A DNA stretch of 64,000 bases from Mucilaginibacter daejeonensis (GCF_020783335.1 NZ_CP086068.1:868001-932000); one strand, 5' to 3'; counted from the first letter of the stretch, positions 18,738-27,345 are shown. The notes: a model not told the origin generated them from the letters alone. Made by a program: numbers and translations.

Positions 18738-18792
18738 TAACTTAGAAGTGGCAACTTGCTATGGCTACGTATTTACTAACAAACATTGACCG

Positions 18793-19155
18793 ATGAAGAC
18801 AATATCGATGGTCCTCATAGCGCTTGTAGCTCTCGAGCATTTGTACATCTTGTGGATAGAGATGTTCGCCTGGACCACCAAGGGTAAGGCTACCTTTACC
18901 AGTTTGCCAGAGCATTTGTTCGAGCAAACCAAAACACTTGCCGCTAACCAGGGACTCTACAACGGTTTCCTGGCTGCGGGCCTAATATGGTCGTTGCTGA
19001 TCAGCGATGATAACTGGTCACATAACGTGGCGTTGTTCTTCCTGTCATGTGTGGTCATTGCAGCCTTGTATGGCGGGCTTACGGCTGGCCGGTCGGTGCT
19101 GATCAAACAAGGCATACCGGCCATGCTTGCACTGGTGTTCACGCTGATCGCCTAA
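18793..19155 (+). CDS. DUF1304 family integral membrane protein
   Basis: 120 residues with four membrane helices. The run LEHLYILWIEMFAWTT near the N terminus and LAANQGLYNGFLAAGLIW in the middle are the hallmarks of DUF1304. The family's role is unknown; it is widespread as a small inner-membrane protein. ATG at 18793 is the only sensible start. It lies 55 bp after the helicase gene, with no terminator seen between, so some read-through is possible. Confidence 0.8.
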   Translation: MKTISMVLIALVALEHLYILWIEMFAWTTKGKATFTSLPEHLFEQTKTLAANQGLYNGFLAAGLIWSLLISDDNWSHNVALFFLSCVVIAALYGGLTAGRSVLIKQGIPAMLALVFTLIA

Positions 19156-19214
19156 AATGCTTGATCTTTGGTTCAGCAATAGCGTTCTTCAAGCCAACTT
19201 GACGTCGTCAATGC

Positions 19215-19610
19215 TCATTTATTTTTAAAGAGCAAGCTAACAGTACGTCCTTTCAGCAAGTACTTACCGGTAATGCTTTTTGGTGCTTCTGCAGCCTCAT
19301 CGATGTGGTACAAGGTCACCTTGGGTTCGCCCGTTTTATTTTGCGCTTCAAAGATCAGGTCGCCGTTGGCTTCGGGCGTGCCGCTTTGAGGCATCAGCAC
19401 CAGGGCTGTTTGTTTTGGTTGACTAATAGTGACCTTACTGGCGGCCAGATATCCGTCGGCATAACTCAAGCGTAATGTCATGCCGGGTGCTTTGGCCGTG
19501 TACTGGATAATATCGTAAGCTTTAGCCTGCTGGGCACAGGCTGTCACCGAAATGCCGATCATGCATAACAGCAGCAGGTGAAAGGTGGTGATGGCGGATC
19601 TAATGGTCAT
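19215..19610 (-). CDS. Exported hypothetical protein
   Basis: 131 residues. The start ATG at 19608-19610 was chosen over the longer frame because MTIRSAITTFHLLLLCMIGISVTACAQQ is a good signal peptide, possibly a lipoprotein signal with Cys in TAC. The mature part is beta-rich. Its start overlaps the stop of the upstream gene as ATGA (19607-19610), a sign of translational coupling. No family recognised. Confidence 0.6.
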   Translation of the reverse strand: MTIRSAITTFHLLLLCMIGISVTACAQQAKAYDIIQYTAKAPGMTLRLSYADGYLAASKVTISQPKQTALVLMPQSGTPEANGDLIFEAQNKTGEPKVTLYHIDEAAEAPKSITGKYLLKGRTVSLLFKNK

Positions 19611-20023
19611 GTGGTATGGGTGTTTAGGTGTCTGCGTAGCCGGATGATCAGGTAACTTGATAGCAGTAAGGTCAGTATCCATCGGCCGGCGCATAACCAG
19701 AGCAGTTCTTTCACGATCCCGTTATCATGAAGGTCGGCGCGGTTGAAATAGATCCTGAGCACATCGCCGGTGCTGGCAAAGAGCAGGCAACCGTCCGCTC
19801 CCTCCGTGATCTGGCCATTATAATGAATATTGAACTTGGCAGTATTACCGTATTTTTTACAAGTATTCTTGGTCAAAGCAGCCTCCGTGATCACATATTG
19901 TTGCTTGTCCAGGTAGAATATCCGCATCAGCTTAGATGAGGTTTGCCAGGTAAGCCAGGCTACAGGTATGAGCACGACCAGCACAAAGCATAAGATGATC
20001 AAATTACTTTTCCGGTCGGCCAT
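19607..20023 (-). CDS. Small membrane protein with two terminal helices
   Basis: 138 residues from MADRKSNLIIL. One membrane helix near residues 8-27 and another near 108-126, with a soluble segment between containing two cysteines (NTCKKYG and DGCLLF). I do not recognise the family. The stop overlaps the start of the next gene by ATGA, so the two are probably made together and may act as a membrane protein plus exported partner. Confidence 0.6.
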   Translation of the reverse strand: MADRKSNLIILCFVLVVLIPVAWLTWQTSSKLMRIFYLDKQQYVITEAALTKNTCKKYGNTAKFNIHYNGQITEGADGCLLFASTGDVLRIYFNRADLHDNGIVKELLWLCAGRWILTLLLSSYLIIRLRRHLNTHTT

Positions 20024-20100
20024 AATTACGTAACACAACAGCTGATCAAAAGGTTGTATGTGTCCACTAAGCGACCCATCGCCTTTCGCTTCACCGACCG

Positions 20101-21258
20101 TTATTTCTGCTCGAACATGGTCAGCATCGCTTGTTGCCCATTGGGTGAGTGCATCACCTCTGTTTGTGCTAAGGTGACCTGAGCTACCTCTGTAGCGCGC
20201 TTGCGCATCTGCTCTTCGTAGGCGGCTATTGCGGAGCTAATATCGGCGTGGTCTGTATCAAGCAGTTGCTGTGACAGTTCAAGGGCATCCTGCATGGCCA
20301 TGTTCACACCCTCGCCGGCATAAGGGGGCATCAGGTGGGCGGCATCGCCCAATAGGGTAAGGTTAGGCTTAGCTTGCCAAGGCTGATCAGTAGGCATACA
20401 ATATTGCGGGCGTACGATCAGGCGGCCATTTGCATTTTTGAACAGGTCTTTCCACAATTCGCTCCATCCCGCAAATTCCTCGTCGAACCATTGTATCACG
20501 TGAGCTATATCATCAAGGTCGATCCGGCTGTCTTGCAGCCAATTCTCGCCACTTTTAAAACCGCAATAAAAAACCATACTGCCATCGCCTTTGGAGGCTA
20601 CGATCAGCGTGCGGCTGTCATCAAGGGCAAATATCTTACCGCCATGCATCAGCTCATAAAGTTCGGGCACGCGATCGGCGGCGTGATCCACAGCTCCTTC
20701 AATGATCGTGAGCCCAACAAAGTAGGGTTTGGTGGTGGTAATATAAGGTCTCAATTTAGAGTTAGCTCCATCGGCAGCGATCACCAGGTCAACCGTTGCT
20801 GTGGCGCCGTTCTTAAAACTGAGTTGCATCCGGCCATTGGGCAGTTCGGTCAAGGCCAGCAACTGACTATCCCACACCACCGTTTCAGGTCGTAGTGAGT
20901 CGAGCAGCAGATCGCGTAACGGGCCGCGGTCTATCTCAGGCCTGAAGTGCTCCTCGCCTTGTTCGCCGCTTTCCCATTCGTGCAGTAAAACCTGTGCATC
21001 TTTATCGGTTATGCATAGTTGATCGGCCCCGGGGCGATACCTGGTCATAAAGGCATCCATTAACCCAGCTGCGCGAAGGGCTGCCAGCCCTGAGTCGTGG
21101 TGCAGGTCGAGCGTGGCACCTTGCACGCGAACGTGACGGCCGGCATCACGCTCATATACTTTTACTTGTGCACCATTCATTTGTAGGAGCCGTGCCAGGG
21201 TAAGTCCGCCAGGTCCACCGCCAACAATGGCTATATGTTTATTCAAGATGTCATTCAT
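20101..21258 (-). CDS. TetX-like FAD-dependent monooxygenase
   Basis: 385 residues from MNDILNKHIAIVGGG. FAD-binding blocks are all present: GGGPGGL (dinucleotide fold), YERD, DLVIAADGANS (DG motif) and GDAAHLMPPYAGEGVN (GD motif). The closest family I know is TetX, with the matching LDLHHDSG, EIDRGPLRDLLLDSL and AHLMPP stretches. However, by my alignment the residues reported in TetX to contact tetracycline (Gln192, Arg213, His234) read Glu, Lys and Val here, so tetracycline inactivation should not be assumed. A PHBH-type hydroxylase of some aromatic substrate is more likely. No signal peptide. Stands alone between intergenic gaps. Confidence 0.82.
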   Translation of the reverse strand: MNDILNKHIAIVGGGPGGLTLARLLQMNGAQVKVYERDAGRHVRVQGATLDLHHDSGLAALRAAGLMDAFMTRYRPGADQLCITDKDAQVLLHEWESGEQGEEHFRPEIDRGPLRDLLLDSLRPETVVWDSQLLALTELPNGRMQLSFKNGATATVDLVIAADGANSKLRPYITTTKPYFVGLTIIEGAVDHAADRVPELYELMHGGKIFALDDSRTLIVASKGDGSMVFYCGFKSGENWLQDSRIDLDDIAHVIQWFDEEFAGWSELWKDLFKNANGRLIVRPQYCMPTDQPWQAKPNLTLLGDAAHLMPPYAGEGVNMAMQDALELSQQLLDTDHADISSAIAAYEEQMRKRATEVAQVTLAQTEVMHSPNGQQAMLTMFEQK

Positions 21259-21342
21259 CGTTAATATCATTGTTAAAAGATAAGACGAACAAGCGCCTCA
21301 TACATTTTAGCCATACATCTAAATATCGGCAGGTACAAAAGC

Positions 21343-21376
21343 AAAAGGGCCGACATCTTCTGATGCCGACCCTTTT
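21343..21376 (-). terminator. Intrinsic terminator after the DUF4136 gene
   Basis: Hairpin with two 15-base arms (21343-21357 and 21362-21376) that match at 13 of 15 positions around a 4-base loop. Read on the minus strand it ends in TTTT and lies about 30 bp after the stop of the DUF4136 gene at 21405. The plus-strand side also ends in TTTTG, so it may work both ways. Confidence 0.7.
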
Positions 21377-21404
21377 GTTCTTATTAAGAATTTGACTGAT
21401 GTAT

Positions 21405-22085
21405 TTATGAACGCACTTCGAGGCGTTTCAAAATGCCCTCAACTACCTGAGGCAGTTGGCTGATCGCCTTTTGTGGGTTACGGCTTAATTCGCCGCTGCT
21501 ATAGCCGATCCATATAGGTTGACGGGTGCGGGCATCGATCAGCTCGATAGATAGTACACCTTCTTTAAAGTGTTCCTGTACGGGGTAGCCATAACCGCCA
21601 CCCCAGCCGCCGCCCCAGCCCCAGCCGCCCCAGCGGCCGTAACCAAAGCGTCCGTATCCGCCCCAGCCCCAGCCAGGGCCCCAACCCCAACCCCAACCAG
21701 GTCCCCAATAGGTACCGTAATAGGTATTACGTGTTCCGCGATCCACCAGGGTATGGTAGCGCACGATCAGGTCGGCATTGCCTTCCTGCTTAACAAAACC
21801 CTTGCTTTGCATCGCGTTCACCGTAGCGGCCTGGATCTTTTGCATCGCTTCGGGGTTGTTGTAATAACGGTTGTTGTTCACGTAGTTCAAACGGGCGCCT
21901 AAGCCTCGTTTGTCGCTGTAATTGCTGTCAGGGGTGCGCGGTGTAAGGCGTTGGGCAAAGGCAAAGCTCTTGTATTTGCTCAGGCTTATATCGTCGGCCC
22001 CCGAGGTGTAGTACCGGTAGCTCGAACAGGCTGATAAGGTGGCGATCAACGCCATTACCAGCCCCATAGATAGTAACCTTTTCAT
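21405..22085 (-). CDS. DUF4136 lipoprotein with Gly-Trp-rich insert
   Basis: 226 residues. Lipoprotein signal peptide with Cys20 in LSACSS. The DUF4136 pattern is SGADDISLSKYKSFAF at the N terminus, MQKIQAATVNAMQSKGF and DLIVRYHTL in the middle, and LSIELIDARTRQPIWIGYSSG plus PQKAISQLPQVVEGIL at the end. Between these is a low-complexity insert of about 45 residues made of Gly, Trp and Tyr, whose GGGG-rich coding strand may form a quadruplex. The family is an outer-membrane-anchored, periplasm-facing lipoprotein of unknown function. The paralogue lies 79 bp upstream on the same strand. Confidence 0.82.
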   Translation of the reverse strand: MKRLLSMGLVMALIATLSACSSYRYYTSGADDISLSKYKSFAFAQRLTPRTPDSNYSDKRGLGARLNYVNNNRYYNNPEAMQKIQAATVNAMQSKGFVKQEGNADLIVRYHTLVDRGTRNTYYGTYWGPGWGWGWGPGWGWGGYGRFGYGRWGGWGWGGGWGGGYGYPVQEHFKEGVLSIELIDARTRQPIWIGYSSGELSRNPQKAISQLPQVVEGILKRLEVRS

Positions 22086-22164
22086 GATGATATTTGATTA
22101 TGATATTTAGACAACGATACCCGTTAAGGTTTAATTGTTGCAACTATTTTTTTTAGGTGAGCCA

Positions 22165-22770
22165 TCATGACCTAGTGGGTTTAAGCGGAAGCTTTTTCAT
22201 GATGCCTTCTACGATCTTGGGCAGGTCATCAATGGTCTTGGCCGCGTTCTCCAGTTCGCCAACACCGTAGCCTCTCCAGATCACTTTGTGGCTGTTACGG
22301 TCGATCAGGTCAATGATCAGCGTTCCTTCCTTGTAAGGCACACGTTCCACATCATCGCCCACATAGACCGGGTAGGGCGCACTGTACCTGTAGTATAAAA
22401 ACTGACGGCCTCTAAAGTAGCCTACTGTAGGGTAGTAACCACCACCTGCATAATTGTAAACCGGCTGGTCGTAAACACGTTCCTTGTTGTCCACCATCAC
22501 ACTGTAGCGTACCAACAGGTCGGGGTTCTTGCTCTTAAGTCTCAGTCCGCGTTCCTGTAAATTGTCGGTAGTAGATTCGTGAATGCGCTGGTCGGCCAGG
22601 TCACTATTGTAAGCGATATTGCGTGTCTGCTTTACCGGAGGCAGCCAGGCAAATGAGCGGTAACGGCCCAGGTTCTCGCCGCCTATGGAATAGTATGAGT
22701 AGGTAGAACATGCCTGGATGGTTCCCATTAGCAGAACGACCAGGCCTAATATTTTTAGATTCTTCATCAT
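22165..22770 (-). CDS. DUF4136 lipoprotein
   Basis: 201 residues with a lipoprotein signal peptide (Cys21 in TIQACSTY). It follows the same plan as the next gene: SIGGENLGRYRSFAWLPP, TDNLQERGLRLKSKNPDLLVRYSVMV, LIIDLIDRNSHKVIWRGYGVGE, AKTIDDLPKIVEGIM. The Gly-Trp insert is replaced by a shorter Tyr-rich segment (about residues 105-135). It is a clear tandem paralogue, most likely from gene duplication, and both genes may be one transcript. Confidence 0.8.
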   Translation of the reverse strand: MMKNLKILGLVVLLMGTIQACSTYSYYSIGGENLGRYRSFAWLPPVKQTRNIAYNSDLADQRIHESTTDNLQERGLRLKSKNPDLLVRYSVMVDNKERVYDQPVYNYAGGGYYPTVGYFRGRQFLYYRYSAPYPVYVGDDVERVPYKEGTLIIDLIDRNSHKVIWRGYGVGELENAAKTIDDLPKIVEGIMKKLPLKPTRS

Positions 22771-22837
22771 AGTACGTTAATAGATGTACTTATGATAAGT
22801 GGTGACCAAGCAAAATTGTTCTTGAGCGGCTTTTGGC

Positions 22838-24487
22838 TTACGATAAATATTTGCCTACGATCGGCATCCGCCTGCCCATACCGAACGCCTTAGGCGATAC
22901 ACGTAAGATAGGAGGGGTTTGATAGCGTTTATGCTCAGCGGTGTTAACCAGTTTAAGGATGCGGCGAACGGTAGCCTCGTCATAACCCAGGGCAATGATC
23001 TCTGACGATGAACGGCGATGCTCGACATATTCGGCCAGGATCGTATCCAATATATCGTACTCCGGCAAAGAATCGCTGTCCTTTTGATCAGGACGTAACT
23101 CAGCCGATGGCGGTTTGACGATGGAGTTCTGCGGAATGATCTCGCGGTCGCGGTTAATATAGTTGGCCAGTTGGTATACCTGCGTTTTGTACACATCGCC
23201 TAATACCGATATTCCACCGCACATATCGCCATACAAAGTGCCGTAACCTACCGCGGCCTCGCTTTTATTAGATGTGTTGAGTAGGATGTACCCGAACTTG
23301 TTGCTGATCGCCATCAATACGACCGCACGGCTGCGGGCCTGTAAGTTCTCTTCGGCAATATTGAAAGGCAGACCTTTGAACTGTGGTTCCAATGCCGTCT
23401 CAAAAGCATCGGTGATGTTCTTGATCTCTACCGTTTCTGACCGGCAGCCCAGGTTGCGCACCAGGTCCTCGGCATCAGTGATGGAATGGCCGGTAGAGTA
23501 TTTGGAAGGCAGCAACACAGCCATCACATTTTGCGGACCAAGCGCCTCGGCGGCCAGTGCACATACCACGGCCGAGTCAATACCGCCCGAAAGGCCCAGT
23601 ATGGCTTGTTTAAATCCTGATTTATGAAAGTAATCGCGTATGCCCAGCAGCAGGCCTTCATAGATCTGCTCAATGTCGCTTTGACGCTCAGGCATCAGGC
23701 TTACCGGCTGGTCAGGGGTGATGGATGCATCATCGTTCAGGGTATAGTATCTTAGTTCCTCTTTAAAGTAAGGAAGCTCATCTACCAGTTGGCCCTGTTG
23801 ATCAAATATCAGTGACCCACCATCAAAAATGATCTCGGTTTGTGCACCCACATGGTTCACGTAAAATAACGGCAGTTTATAACGTTGGGCGTTATCGCTC
23901 AAAATGGCTATACGCTCCTCATCATGGTTGTAAGCAAACGGCGAGGCAGCGATGTTGATCATCACATCGGGCTTCTCTTCAATGAGCTTATCCATAGGCC
24001 GTATCACGTAAAGCGGGTTTTCGATGGTGTTCCAAAGGTCCTCGCAAATGGTAAGCGCTATGCGTTTGCCTTTATACTCCACACACTTGAACTCGGTCTC
24101 GGGCTCAAAGTAGCGGTATTCGTCAAACACATCGTAATTAGGCAACAAGGCCTTGTTCACTACCTGTTTTACCTGGCCGTCGGCAATAAAGTAAGCCGAG
24201 TTGTGGAGGTCCTTGCCATGCGGGCCGCTGTTAGGCGTAGGTATCCCAATAATGCAGGCCACATCGGTACAAGCCGCAGCGATCTGTTGTGCCGAGCGCT
24301 CACAAAGCTCAATGAACTCCTTGAACTCCAGGAAATCGCGCGAAGGGTAGCCGCAGATACACAATTCCGCAAATACCACCACGTCGGCGCCGTTCTGTTT
24401 GGCGGTATTGATAGTGTCGATGATCTTAGCGGTGTTCGCGTCGAAATTGCCAATGTGATAGTTAAGCTGGGCCAGTGCGATCTTCAT
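22838..24487 (-). CDS. nadE: Glutamine-dependent NAD+ synthetase
   Basis: 549 residues, two-domain form. Residues 1-260 are a nitrilase-type glutaminase (Glu41 in VFAELCICGYP, Lys near 113 in VNKALLP, Cys near 149 in LTICEDLW). From about 275 is the synthetase with ATP PP-loop LGLSGGIDSAVV. It makes NAD+ from deamido-NAD+ with ammonia from glutamine, the last step of NAD synthesis. Stop at 22838. It diverges from gldB, with the two ATGs 65 bp apart. Confidence 0.96.
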   Translation of the reverse strand: MKIALAQLNYHIGNFDANTAKIIDTINTAKQNGADVVVFAELCICGYPSRDFLEFKEFIELCERSAQQIAAACTDVACIIGIPTPNSGPHGKDLHNSAYFIADGQVKQVVNKALLPNYDVFDEYRYFEPETEFKCVEYKGKRIALTICEDLWNTIENPLYVIRPMDKLIEEKPDVMINIAASPFAYNHDEERIAILSDNAQRYKLPLFYVNHVGAQTEIIFDGGSLIFDQQGQLVDELPYFKEELRYYTLNDDASITPDQPVSLMPERQSDIEQIYEGLLLGIRDYFHKSGFKQAILGLSGGIDSAVVCALAAEALGPQNVMAVLLPSKYSTGHSITDAEDLVRNLGCRSETVEIKNITDAFETALEPQFKGLPFNIAEENLQARSRAVVLMAISNKFGYILLNTSNKSEAAVGYGTLYGDMCGGISVLGDVYKTQVYQLANYINRDREIIPQNSIVKPPSAELRPDQKDSDSLPEYDILDTILAEYVEHRRSSSEIIALGYDEATVRRILKLVNTAEHKRYQTPPILRVSPKAFGMGRRMPIVGKYLS

Positions 24488-24552
24488 AAAGTATTTGTAA
24501 AATGGTGCTCCTTATTATGCAACTCAAAAGCAATAACTTTGTTGATGCAGAT

Positions 24553-25599
24553 ATGAGCAAAACCTACTCCGGCAAATTAAAACATTTTTATGCGCTTTTT
24601 TTAATACCGGCGCTCCTTATCGGTTCGTGTAAGAACGGTAGTGACCAGATAGACCTCAGCAACATCAAGCTCGAGGTACACATCCAGCGGTTCGACCATG
24701 ATCTTGACGCACTGGCCAAAGCGCCGACGCCGCGAAAAGCCGCTGATCTTCAGAAAAAGTATGGCGCTTTTTACGCCGATATGATCGAGCGTGTGCTGGA
24801 GTTCGGCTCGGTCAATGACACCGCCTACCTCGATAACCTGCAACAGATGTATGCAGGCAAACCCTACCAGGACCTTAAGCATGAGGTAGATTCCATATAC
24901 CCTGACCTCAATAAACAGGAAGAAGAATTGACCGATGCGTTCAAGCGCATCAAATATTACTTCCCGCAGGCTAAATTACCCCAGGTTTATGCCTATTTCT
25001 CGGGTTTTCAGGCCCAAACCACCATTGGTAATGGTTATGTAGGCGTAGGGCTGGACATGTTCCTGGGTGCGCGTTCCAAGTTTTATCCGGCACTGATCAA
25101 CACCTATCCACGTTACCTGTCAAGACGCTTCACACCTGATAACCTGAGCCCAAGGGTAGTGGAGGCCGTGATCCGTGAGGACATGTTCCCCGAGCGCGAC
25201 AGCGACCACACTTTGTTGGAGCACATGATCTATGAAGGAAAGGTGCTGTACCTGATGGATAAATTGCTCCCCGAAGTTCCTGACAGTACCAAGATCGGTT
25301 ATACCACTCAGCAAACGGAATGGTGCAAGGCATTCGAGGCTAACGTGTGGGGCTTCTTTTTGGAAGAGAATCTGCTGTATGAGACCGACCATCTCAAGTA
25401 TCAGAAATACCTGACCGAAGCGCCGTTCACTCCCGGATTAGGCGAGAAGAACGAATCGGCACCGAAACTGGCCATGTGGACCGGTTGGCAGATCGTGAAG
25501 CAGTACATGGCCAAACATCCGGCTACTACGCCTAAGCAACTGTTAGCCATGACCGATGCACAGGCTTTTCTCAATAACGCAAATTATCACCCGAAGTAA
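24553..25599 (+). CDS. gldB: Gliding motility lipoprotein GldB
   Basis: 348 residues from MSKTYSGKLKHFY, excluding an upstream in-frame ATG whose codons look non-coding. Signal peptide with lipobox ending at Cys26 (LIGSC). The GldB-family pattern is seen: IQRFDHDLDALA, YFSGFQAQTTIGNGYVGVGLDMFLGA, and PRYLSRRFTPDNLSPRVVEA. In Bacteroidetes GldB is associated with gliding and type IX secretion, but it also occurs in non-gliders. TAACTTTG at 24534-24541 is a probable -7 box. It converges on the pentapeptide gene (3 bp between stops). Confidence 0.85.
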   Translation: MSKTYSGKLKHFYALFLIPALLIGSCKNGSDQIDLSNIKLEVHIQRFDHDLDALAKAPTPRKAADLQKKYGAFYADMIERVLEFGSVNDTAYLDNLQQMYAGKPYQDLKHEVDSIYPDLNKQEEELTDAFKRIKYYFPQAKLPQVYAYFSGFQAQTTIGNGYVGVGLDMFLGARSKFYPALINTYPRYLSRRFTPDNLSPRVVEAVIREDMFPERDSDHTLLEHMIYEGKVLYLMDKLLPEVPDSTKIGYTTQQTEWCKAFEANVWGFFLEENLLYETDHLKYQKYLTEAPFTPGLGEKNESAPKLAMWTGWQIVKQYMAKHPATTPKQLLAMTDAQAFLNNANYHPK

Positions 25600-25602
25600 A
25601 GA

Positions 25603-26181
25603 TCAGCCAGTGATCTTTAGCTGATGTTTGGTAAGCAGACCTTTTAGTCCCTCAGCAGTGAAGATGGCTTTTTTAAGTGTATTGTTGTCGGGGTCAATGT
25701 CAAAGTTATATGCCGAGGTGAAGTTGATACCCGTGAGGTCTGTGCGATTGAAAACGGTACGGTCGAGGTCGCAGTCCTTGAATATTGACCCGTTCAAGTT
25801 AGCTTGAGTAAATACGGCTTCTTTCAAAGATGAGCTTTCGAACCGGGTTTTGACCATCTTTTTGCCGCTGAACGAGGAGTGGTCGAGGATGCATTTTTGG
25901 AACTCGGCACTAAATAGAAAGTCGCTGCATTCATGAAAGTTCACACCCAGTATCTTGCAGTCTTTGAACGATGCATTAGTGAGGGTGCTATTGGTAAGCT
26001 TGCACAGTGATAGATCACAGTATTCAAAGGTGCAATCAACGAATTTGTTATTGCCCAGGTTGGCGTTGTTAAAACTGCATTGCTTGAACGTGCACTCATG
26101 GTACTCACGGCCGTGAACGGTTCGCTGGCTTAGGTCAAGTTTTTCAAAAGTAGTATCCTCGTAAACGTGCTGATCGGTCAT
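25603..26181 (-). CDS. Pentapeptide-repeat protein, Qnr/MfpA-like length
   Basis: 192 residues. About 25 tandem pentapeptides of the A(D/N/S)(L/F)XX form run from residue 10 to 160, for example CSFNNANLGNNKFVDCTFEY, and a C-terminal helix region AIFTAEGLKGLLTKHQ. This forms a right-handed quadrilateral beta-helix that imitates B-DNA. The size and C-terminal helix recall Qnr and MfpA, which shield DNA gyrase from quinolones. Many such genes have no known function, so gyrase protection is only a possibility. Stops 3 bp from gldB. Confidence 0.75.
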   Translation of the reverse strand: MTDQHVYEDTTFEKLDLSQRTVHGREYHECTFKQCSFNNANLGNNKFVDCTFEYCDLSLCKLTNSTLTNASFKDCKILGVNFHECSDFLFSAEFQKCILDHSSFSGKKMVKTRFESSSLKEAVFTQANLNGSIFKDCDLDRTVFNRTDLTGINFTSAYNFDIDPDNNTLKKAIFTAEGLKGLLTKHQLKITG

Positions 26182-26244
26182 GATGCTGGTAGGTGCGTTC
26201 CAATAATTGTGATCGCATTACAAAGAAAAGCAAAACCAAAGAAC

Positions 26245-26252
26245 TAACTTTG
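26245..26252 (+). promoter_or_regulatory. TAnnTTTG -7 promoter element before coaD
   Basis: TAACTTTG ends 21 nt before the coaD ATG at 26274. It is an exact match to the Bacteroidetes -7 box. No -33 TTG at 19-nt spacing is present. Confidence 0.45.
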
Positions 26253-26273
26253 TTCGAGTATCAATTCTATGCT

Positions 26274-26765
26274 ATGAAGATCGCTCTTTTCCCTGGCTCG
26301 TTCGATCCCATCACCAAAGCTCACGTAGATATCGTTAAACGATCGGTAGGATTGTTCGATAAGTTGTATATCGGCATCGGTGTCAACAGTTCTAAGCAAA
26401 GCTTTTTAACGATCGAGCAGCGCCAGCAAATGCTTAGGGCGGTATTTGAGACCGAACCTAAGATCCACATCATTGCCTACGAAGGATTGACGGTCGATTT
26501 TTGTAAGAGCATTGATGCCAATTACATGATCAGGGGCATACGTACAGTATCTGACTTTGAGTACGAGAAAGCCATTGCCCAAATGAACCATGCACTGGCA
26601 CCCGATATCGAGAGTATCTTCATTGTAAGTAAGCCGGGCTATTCGTCCATCAGCTCCACCATCGTGCGCGAGGTGTTAAAGCACAATGGCGATGTAAGCC
26701 AATTCATTCCAAAAGAGGCGTTGGAATATTTGCAAGCAGATCGCGTCGCAACAACACGTCCTTAA
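26274..26765 (+). CDS. coaD: Phosphopantetheine adenylyltransferase
   Basis: 163 residues from MKIALFPGSFDPITKAHVDI. The nucleotidyltransferase signature with the (T/H)xGH-type motif (here TKAHVD), the conserved IRGIRTVSDFEYE and the KPGYSSISSTIVREV region fit CoaD. It transfers AMP from ATP to 4'-phosphopantetheine, the penultimate step of coenzyme A synthesis. The last 62 bases overlap the coding sequence of the convergent Nudix gene, giving an unusual C-terminal extension (EALEYLQADRVATTRP). Confidence 0.92.
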   Translation: MKIALFPGSFDPITKAHVDIVKRSVGLFDKLYIGIGVNSSKQSFLTIEQRQQMLRAVFETEPKIHIIAYEGLTVDFCKSIDANYMIRGIRTVSDFEYEKAIAQMNHALAPDIESIFIVSKPGYSSISSTIVREVLKHNGDVSQFIPKEALEYLQADRVATTRP

Positions 26766-27345
26766 TAGACGGGAAGGTATTACCGGCAACGGTATTGATA
26801 TCGCTGCGGTCCATCCAGCGTACATCGGTTATGCCTTCCTCGATCTGCGGTTTCAAACGGGCATTACCTTTATACTTCATTTTGTACCAGTAGGTCTTTT
26901 TCAGTACCACTTCGCCCTTGATAGTATATACGTGATAGGTTTTCACGATCTTTTTGCCGCATTTGCCAATGCTGATGCCGCATTCTTCTTCCACCTCACG
27001 CACAGCGCCTTCCTCGCTTTTCTCGCCCTTTTCCAGCTTACCTTTAGGCAGGTCCCACTTGCCGTTACGGAAAATGAACAGGAAGTTGCCACGGTCGTTC
27101 TTGACCAGCCCGCCGGCGGCTTTGATCACGGTCACGCTCTTCATCATCTTCTTCAAAAAAGCCTTAGCATCATCACACAGAACATAGTAATACAACCTCG
27201 GGTTGTTGCCGATCACCTTATTGTATAAAGTTTTCAGGTCAAATGATTGCTGATCAAGCTGTTCGTATTTGTCGGCGTTGGCCGGCGTGGTCTGCGTGAT
27301 CAAAATAACCTTCTGGTTGATATAAATTCTGTATTTTTGGGCCAT
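26704..27345 (-). CDS. Nudix hydrolase
   Basis: 213 residues from MAQKYRIYINQKVILIT. The Nudix box GX5EX7REUXEEXGU is complete: GKLEKGEKSEEGAVREVEEECGI around residues 98-120. The N-terminal 70 residues (KYRIYINQKVILIT to KKMMKSVTVIKAAGG) are a family-specific extension seen in Bacteroidetes Nudix proteins. The enzyme probably cleaves a nucleoside diphosphate derivative, but the substrate is unknown. Its ATG shares two bases with the pyrE ATG inside CATG (27343-27346), and its 3' end overlaps coaD by 62 bp, so it is packed between two core metabolic genes. Confidence 0.85.
   Translation of the reverse strand: MAQKYRIYINQKVILITQTTPANADKYEQLDQQSFDLKTLYNKVIGNNPRLYYYVLCDDAKAFLKKMMKSVTVIKAAGGLVKNDRGNFLFIFRNGKWDLPKGKLEKGEKSEEGAVREVEEECGISIGKCGKKIVKTYHVYTIKGEVVLKKTYWYKMKYKGNARLKPQIEEGITDVRWMDRSDINTVAGNTFPSIKDVLLRRDLLANIPTPLLE
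27332..27339 (+). promoter_or_regulatory. TAnnTTTG -7 promoter element directly before pyrE
   Basis: TATTTTTG ends only 4 nt before the pyrE ATG and lies inside the Nudix coding frame (opposite strand). If it is the promoter, the transcript would be leaderless or nearly so. Confidence 0.4.

Noticed and set aside
20101..21258. Tetracycline resistance gene tet(X)
   Set aside because: Only the FAD blocks match strongly; the drug-contact residues differ by eye, so the function is not assigned.
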